NCBI GenBank assembly: GCA_905197955.1
Contig: CAJKAR010000035.1
Span: forward strand, 1 to 49,558
DNA length: 49,558 bases
Direction of reading: 5' to 3'
Source: an uncultured Lentisphaeria bacterium
GTDB lineage: Bacteria; Verrucomicrobiota; Lentisphaeria; Victivallales; UBA1829
Shown here: positions 44,594 through 49,558 of the stretch, piece after piece
How positions within the stretch are numbered: position 1 is the stretch's first letter
Layout of the letters: each line of letters begins with the position of its first letter
The notes under the pieces: model-generated
What the model was told of the DNA's origin: nothing
What the model saw: the letters and a program-made list of their open reading frames with translations, nothing else
Database searches by the model: none
Translations under genes and position numbers: made by a program

Positions 44594-44633
44594 CCGGCGG
44601 CGGAACTGTTCTGGTTATGTTTGTTTCAAAGGA

Positions 44634-47585
44634 TTATCGGGTTTCAAAGACAAGGAGTGGATAGGGGTCGGAGGAACGATATCCGGCGATGCCGTCTGTG
44701 ATCTGAATCCATCCTTCGCGTCCGAATCCGTCATTGTCGTTGATGAGGACGTTAAAGCGGATTCCCAGCTTCAGCAGTTCCGGAGTGACTCCGATGCTGG
44801 AGAGCGGAATTTTGACTTCATATTCGGTTCGGGTTCCGGAGCGGCGAGCCTCCAGCTTCCAGGATTGCAAGGGGTTCTGCTTCAGAAATTCCGAGGGGAG
44901 ATCCCACAGAAAAAGTTCCGGTTTGCCATTGGCGAGGAGGGTGAGTCCGGCGGTCCACAGGGAACTCTGTCCGGAGATTCGGAAGGCCAGCTGGATATTG
45001 TCGCCTTTCCAGACATTTACTCCTTGATGGGGCTGAACATGTTTATCGTCCGTAACAGAAATTTGAATCGTCCAGATGCCCTCCTTTATATTCATGCGGA
45101 TTTTGGCTGAAAGATCTTCCGGTCCGCTCCAGAGTCTGTGCAGATTTCCGGGATCCGCATCAAAAAGGGCATGAACCTGTTCCCGGTTCCGGAGAATGAA
45201 ATCCCACTGATCCGCCTGTTTGTCCCTGGGAATGAAAACGGTCCATTTCATCGGGAAACGGATCTGAATGTGTTCGTTTTCGGAGGAGAGTTTCAGATCA
45301 AGAGCGTTCTCATGATTTTTCTTCATTTCGGAGACGCTTACTTTCGCACGAATCCGTTTTCGTTTCCCCGGATACAGAACCACTTTTTCCGGAACGGGCT
45401 CCACTTGATATCCCGGACCATGATTCAGTTTCAGGTGGACGGTGCGCGCTTTGCCGGACGGATTGAAAAGCGAGAGATTCCATTCCGCCGGCTTGCCCGG
45501 AACAGCTCCGCCTGCAATCCAGCCTTTGACACTTGAGCCGAGATATTGCAGACTGGAACACTCTTTGAACAGCAGAATTTGCGGTTCCTGACGGATTTGA
45601 TGTTCATACAGAGTGCCGGAGGAGCGCTTTCGGAGATTGCCCATCAGATCGATTGTTTCCACCGACTTGGCATCGCTCCGGAAGATGGCGACTTCATCGG
45701 GTGTGTTTTCCGGAGAATCGTTCCAGAGAGCGATAATCCGGTCGCCGCCTCCTTCAAACTCCAGAATCCAGATGGCGTTGCCCTTGGTGTGACGGCGGAT
45801 CCATTTTTTGTTCCGGAAAAAAGTCGCCAGCGTGTTGTAGACGACATAGACCGGTTTCGGATAGAAATCGAATGTCACCAGGCCGTAATGATGTTCCGGA
45901 TCGTTCCCGCGGAACCCGTTGTTGCGGAGATTGTACCAGTTGTAGCCGATGGCGCCCGCCGACCAGGAGAAGAGAAATTTTTTGAAAAGAGTTTCCGCCT
46001 GTTTTTTTTCTCCGATTCCGCAGGCGGATATGGCGGTTTCGTTTGCATACCATGGTGCGGAGACTCCATTGCGTTTTCGCATCGGCAGGAGGAACTGTTC
46101 CACCTGTCTGCGGTATGGTTTGAATCCGCCATGTCCGTGGAAGGCATGGATGTCGAAATATTTTTTCCCATGGGCAAGTACATATTCCTGAAAACCGTCC
46201 TTGTTGTTATCGGGATAGGCATGGGCGAATCCGCCGGAGAGCAGTTTGCTGTTCGGTGCCCATTTCTTCTGTTCTTCCCGGGCGATTTTCTGCAGTTCCA
46301 GATATTCCGGGGCGCTGAATTCGCAGAAACTGGTGAGATCCGGTTCGTTCCAGATTTCCCAGTAACGGATCCGATCTCCATATTTCCGGAAAAGAAAACT
46401 GGTATATTTGCGCCATTCCTTGAATACCGGCAGACTGTTCGGCGTATTTTTGCGTGCCCAGACCGGTGGATTCGAAAGAATCGGCATCACTTCCATTCCC
46501 CGTTTTTCATATTCTTCCATGATCCGGTTCAGGCGCGAGAGATTCCAGGAATCCGGTTTCTGCTCCAGCTCGCGCCAGCGGAAATTCAAGCGGAGTGCGG
46601 AAGCTCCGCAGAGAGCTGCTGTTTCCGCTTCCTTCGGGAAGATCGCTTCATCGTACCAGCCGGGGATGCAGACTCCGAAAATAAAACCCTCTTTGTACAG
46701 TTTGCCCGGTCCTGCGGGAACCATGTAGGCAAGACTCCGCTTCCGCTCCGAGAATGCGGAGCCATCCGGCGACTCCAGACGGAGATGCACGGTCCAGTGG
46801 CCAAGACGGTTCAGGCGTGTTTGAGGCTTGTATTCCAATGTCCCTCTGGCAGGAAGCGTCAGGAGGGCTTCTTCGGAGAGAACCTGGTCGAAGAAGTCGC
46901 GGAATTCGATTTTTGCCCGACAGGGGAGCGGATCTCTGCCGGGATTCCGAAGGAGCAGTTTCAGCTTCCCTTCTTCTCCTTTTCGCAGAACGCGCGGAAC
47001 TGTTCCTGTTTCCAGATCGAATTTTACAAGGTTCAGCTCCGAGTCCGGAAGAGTCGGTTCGTATTCTATTTTCCGGACGAGAATCGAGGCTTCCCCGCTG
47101 TTTTTCAATGCGGTGGCGACGCAGGAGTAAAAACGGATCGGGAAGTCGATTTTTTTATCGTTGTTTCCCCGGAAAGATCCCTGAAAATTTTTCTGTGTCA
47201 TCGGAATGGAGAGCCGATAGGTTCCCGGCTTTCGGAAATCCGTGGCAGTTCCCCATTGGAAAACCTCTTTCTGCGAATCAATGAACCGGACTCGGAAACT
47301 GGTCAGGTGCGAGTTTTCCGGAATTTCCAGGGTGACATAGCAGTTTGCTTCTTTGAACTCTTCCAGCGGTTCGCTTTTTTTCCAGGGTTCGGCGAAGATG
47401 CAGATTCCGTTCAGAGCGGTGTTCCAGCGGACTCTCAGTCCACCGTTTTCAAAGACGGCACTTTGTTCGAGACGTTTCCCCTGCCAGACTGGAACAGGAG
47501 AGTGTTCTTTCGAAAAATCACAAAGAGTAATGGCATCCAATGCCGTTGTTGCGCTCAGGAGGAGAAGAAGAATATATTTTATCAT
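44634..47585 (-). CDS. Exported clan GH-A-like hydrolase with CBM9-like tail (unit F)
   Basis: A 983-aa protein with a short signal peptide (YILLLLLSATTALDA). An N-terminal beta region (about 20-290) precedes a barrel (about 300-620): GASALRLNFRWRELEQKP, then YWEIWNEPDLTSF with likely acid/base Glu414, and WYANETAISACG with likely nucleophile Glu516. This pattern fits GH39/GH5/GH42-like retaining enzymes. The tail (about 770-983) is a CBM9-like domain (LWSGPEDLSAKIRM, VWKGDNIQLAF, LINDNDGFGREGW). GGGAG precedes the ATG, which lies 18 nt after the pseudopilin. It converges on unit E. Confidence 0.83.
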   Translation of the reverse strand: MIKYILLLLLSATTALDAITLCDFSKEHSPVPVWQGKRLEQSAVFENGGLRVRWNTALNGICIFAEPWKKSEPLEEFKEANCYVTLEIPENSHLTSFRVRFIDSQKEVFQWGTATDFRKPGTYRLSIPMTQKNFQGSFRGNNDKKIDFPIRFYSCVATALKNSGEASILVRKIEYEPTLPDSELNLVKFDLETGTVPRVLRKGEEGKLKLLLRNPGRDPLPCRAKIEFRDFFDQVLSEEALLTLPARGTLEYKPQTRLNRLGHWTVHLRLESPDGSAFSERKRSLAYMVPAGPGKLYKEGFIFGVCIPGWYDEAIFPKEAETAALCGASALRLNFRWRELEQKPDSWNLSRLNRIMEEYEKRGMEVMPILSNPPVWARKNTPNSLPVFKEWRKYTSFLFRKYGDRIRYWEIWNEPDLTSFCEFSAPEYLELQKIAREEQKKWAPNSKLLSGGFAHAYPDNNKDGFQEYVLAHGKKYFDIHAFHGHGGFKPYRRQVEQFLLPMRKRNGVSAPWYANETAISACGIGEKKQAETLFKKFLFSWSAGAIGYNWYNLRNNGFRGNDPEHHYGLVTFDFYPKPVYVVYNTLATFFRNKKWIRRHTKGNAIWILEFEGGGDRIIALWNDSPENTPDEVAIFRSDAKSVETIDLMGNLRKRSSGTLYEHQIRQEPQILLFKECSSLQYLGSSVKGWIAGGAVPGKPAEWNLSLFNPSGKARTVHLKLNHGPGYQVEPVPEKVVLYPGKRKRIRAKVSVSEMKKNHENALDLKLSSENEHIQIRFPMKWTVFIPRDKQADQWDFILRNREQVHALFDADPGNLHRLWSGPEDLSAKIRMNIKEGIWTIQISVTDDKHVQPHQGVNVWKGDNIQLAFRISGQSSLWTAGLTLLANGKPELFLWDLPSEFLKQNPLQSWKLEARRSGTRTEYEVKIPLSSIGVTPELLKLGIRFNVLINDNDGFGREGWIQITDGIAGYRSSDPYPLLVFETR

Positions 47586-47603
47586 GAGGGAACTCCCGGG
47601 AAA

Positions 47604-48350
47604 TTACAGGAAATTTTGTTTGACTCCGTTGACAAAACCGTAGGAACAGCCGCGCTCTTTCATTCTCTGAATATTGTTTTGCGCCGCGTGACCGTCGAAC
47701 ATGACGCTGTTTGCAAGCATTCTGTGGTGGAAAGAGACTGCTGCTTCCCCGCCGCCACCGGAATTCGTGTTCATGGATCCCATCCAGCAGCCTCTGACCG
47801 GATTCGTGAGATCCACGGTATCCATGAAGTGGGGCACCAGCGAGGGGCGTTTCAGTTTCTGGACCTGAAACATGACGCCGCGTTTGCTGCCGTTCCATTC
47901 ATACGGAAGAATAAAATCTCCGTAGGTTTCCTCGTCCCATTTGTCCAGATCGAAACGGATGTAAAGACTGCCATAGGTTCGGAACATGTAATTGCCGTCA
48001 TCCGGGAGCGGACGCTGCTGGGAGGGACAGTAGAAAACCTGATCCTTTTTCGAACTGAAATATTTCAGATCATACAGAACCAGACTCCATGGTCTCGGAC
48101 TTCCTCCTGAATACAGAGAACAGGTGATGGCAATGGACTCATTGTCCATCATATACTGCTGCATTGTCAGGGAGAGTTGTTTCAGCTTGGCGGTGCACTG
48201 GATTCCTCTTGCCGCTTCTCTCGCCTGCATCAGAGAGGGTAAAAGAAGAGATGCAAGAATCGCTATGATTGCAATTACCACAAGTAATTCTATCAATGTA
48301 AATAATTCAGGAATTGAACGGAACATCTTCCCATTTGATTTTCTTTTCAT
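47604..48350 (-). CDS. H-X9-DG type pseudopilin (unit F)
   Basis: A 248-aa pseudopilin. A 16-residue leader precedes FTLIELLVVIAIIAILASLL; Leu is before the Phe. IQCTAKLKQLS keeps the post-helix Cys. HRMLANSVMFDG is an exact H-X9-DG. AAGGAG lies upstream of the ATG, 12 nt after the LacI stop. Confidence 0.94.
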   Translation of the reverse strand: MKRKSNGKMFRSIPELFTLIELLVVIAIIAILASLLLPSLMQAREAARGIQCTAKLKQLSLTMQQYMMDNESIAITCSLYSGGSPRPWSLVLYDLKYFSSKKDQVFYCPSQQRPLPDDGNYMFRTYGSLYIRFDLDKWDEETYGDFILPYEWNGSKRGVMFQVQKLKRPSLVPHFMDTVDLTNPVRGCWMGSMNTNSGGGGEAAVSFHHRMLANSVMFDGHAAQNNIQRMKERGCSYGFVNGVKQNFL

Positions 48351-48362
48351 TTTTATGACTCC

Positions 48363-49379
48363 TTATATGCTAGTTTCATTTGTTTCATTGGGAGAGATCA
48401 GGCGGGGACTCAGATAGGTGACTGCTTCCGGGGAATCCGGGTTTTCGAGTCTCCAGAGGAGTCCGCCGACTGCGCGCCGGGTCAGCATGGGAAAGTTCAG
48501 ATCGATGAAATGGAAGCGCGGCCAGAAATTCTGAAGAAGAAAATCGTTGTCGCAGACCAGCAGTTTATCGGGCGCATAAAGCGGCATCAGGTGCATGATG
48601 TCCAGAGCACTGCAAAGTTTGAGTCCGCTGACAGCGTTGAAGGCGAAGAATCCGATGGAACTGTCTCCGTTCCGGATGTATTCCTGGAGTCGATCCAGAA
48701 AATCGGTATCCTTCCGCGTAAAGAGAATCGGCGTAACGGCGATTCCTTTCGCGTTCAGACTCTTTTCCAGCACCTTGATACGGGGATGTTCATAGAAATT
48801 CCGGATCATGTCTTTCCGCCATACCATTGCGACTCGCTTGACGTTTGCTTTCAGAAAAAAGTCAATGGAAAGTTCTGCCACTTTCACATCATCGACTGTA
48901 ATTCTGTCCTGATGCGGTTTCAGGGCTTTCCAGCCGAAAATCTGCATGGTCGGCATCTCGTCCGGAATTTCAACTCCCTGATCGTTGTAGTACAGGACTC
49001 CGGCGAATTTCCGGAAAAGATCCGGATTTTTCCGGACTTCGGAAATATCAAGATAACTGTATTCGATTCCATACTGGTTGAAAAGCTGAAATGCCAGGGG
49101 CATGGTCTGATCACGGGCGGGGTTCAGCTCGTTGTAAAAGTCATTGTGAAGCAGGAGAATCGGCCCCAGATGGGAATAGCGTTTTTTCTCGCCGGAGCTT
49201 TTTCTTCTGGTATAGTTCCGGGGACGGAAATTATTGTCGCCGGCAAGTTTCTTGATCTTCTCCCGGAGTTCCTGCGAAAGCTGCGGAGAATCCCGAAGCG
49301 CCATGGATACCGTTGTTGCCGTGCAGCCCATGCGTTTTGCCAGATCATTCAGATTTCGTATTTTTTTGATTTCAGCCAT
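48363..49379 (-). CDS. LacI-family transcriptional regulator (unit F)
   Basis: A 338-aa regulator. HTH: LNDLAKRMGCTATTVSMALRDSPQLS, then a divergent hinge (FRPRNYTRRKSSG) without the usual hydrophobic residue. The sensor domain is less typical than in the other units (ILLLHNDFYNELNPARDQTM; LLVCDNDFLLQNFWP). GGAAGGAG lies before the ATG. A consensus promoter is directly upstream. It should control the pseudopilin and hydrolase below it. Confidence 0.92.
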   Translation of the reverse strand: MAEIKKIRNLNDLAKRMGCTATTVSMALRDSPQLSQELREKIKKLAGDNNFRPRNYTRRKSSGEKKRYSHLGPILLLHNDFYNELNPARDQTMPLAFQLFNQYGIEYSYLDISEVRKNPDLFRKFAGVLYYNDQGVEIPDEMPTMQIFGWKALKPHQDRITVDDVKVAELSIDFFLKANVKRVAMVWRKDMIRNFYEHPRIKVLEKSLNAKGIAVTPILFTRKDTDFLDRLQEYIRNGDSSIGFFAFNAVSGLKLCSALDIMHLMPLYAPDKLLVCDNDFLLQNFWPRFHFIDLNFPMLTRRAVGGLLWRLENPDSPEAVTYLSPRLISPNETNETSI

Positions 49380-49408
49380 GTTGGGCTCCTTCCGTCTGCT
49401 TGTGTTTT

Positions 49409-49437
49409 ATTATAGCATATTTCACTTTTCTTGTCAA
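49409..49437 (-). promoter_or_regulatory. Consensus promoter of unit F
   Basis: Minus strand TTGACA (49437-49432), a 17-nt spacer and TATAAT (49414-49409): a perfect sigma70 match 30 nt upstream of the ATG. No clear palindrome was seen next to it. Confidence 0.85.
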
Positions 49438-49558
49438 CAGTTTTTAATTTTAATTTTTAAAATAAATTTAAAGCAATTTTAAAGTAAAATGTGCTTTGGA
49501 AACTCTTAGAACCTATCCCTAAATAACAGCAAGTTTTCGATAAATTATAACCGTTGCG

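Noticed and set aside
45546..48110. Open frame of 854 codons on the + strand opposite the unit F hydrolase and pseudopilin
   Set aside because: Same reason; the minus strand has signal peptide, catalytic motifs and pilin helix.
1..49558. Frequent TTCCGG/CCGGAA words as a possible uptake or binding signal
   Set aside because: They fall mostly inside genes and fit codon preference (Pro-Glu, Phe-Arg, Ser-Gly); no spacing or strand pattern was seen.
1..49558. CRISPR arrays, insertion sequences, rRNA genes
   Set aside because: Looked for and none seen.

Overview
The window looks like a chromosome segment of a Lentisphaerota bacterium (Victivallis-like, order Victivallales). This is inferred from gene content: many H-X9-DG pseudopilins of the FTLIELL type, LacI regulators and very large exported glycoside hydrolases. 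No 16S gene or other taxonomic marker is present. Coding density is high. Non-coding DNA sits mostly in two AT-rich gaps around the tRNA genes, about 6.9-8.7 kb and 15.8-16.4 kb.

The dominant pattern is one cassette repeated six times: regulator, then a single pseudopilin, then one or more enzymes acting on carbohydrates. Unit A (246-6872, +): pseudopilin, exported clan GH-A-like hydrolase, cytoplasmic GH2 beta-galactosidase; no regulator is adjacent inside the window. Unit B (15775-8719, -): LacI, pseudopilin, beta-helix protein, exported hydrolase. Unit C (24770-18623, -): LacI, pseudopilin, CE7-like esterase, unknown exported protein, GH29 fucosidase; gmd and fcl (GDP-fucose synthesis) follow on the same strand. 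Unit D (35470-25004, -): LacI, pseudopilin, 1413-aa exported hydrolase, two paralogous exported esterases, mutarotase-like protein. Unit E (38891-44511, +): GntR-type regulator with a sugar-sensor domain, pseudopilin, 1256-aa exported hydrolase. Unit F (49379-44634, -): LacI, pseudopilin, 983-aa exported hydrolase. In C, D and E the regulator stop overlaps the pseudopilin start as ATGA. In all six the pseudopilin-to-enzyme gap is 16-29 nt.

Outside the cassettes there is an orphan Imm32-type immunity gene, tRNA-Ser(GGA), an initiator-type tRNA-Met(CAT), and a LysR-controlled divergent operon (small helical protein, flavodoxin lipoprotein, exported CMD-cupin fusion) at 35.6-38.6 kb.

Working model (inference): each cassette senses one glycan through its regulator, and makes its own minor pseudopilin together with mostly exported enzymes. 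The pseudopilin may serve a shared type II secretion or pilus machine, whose core genes are not in the window. No transporter, SusC/SusD pair or sulfatase is present here.
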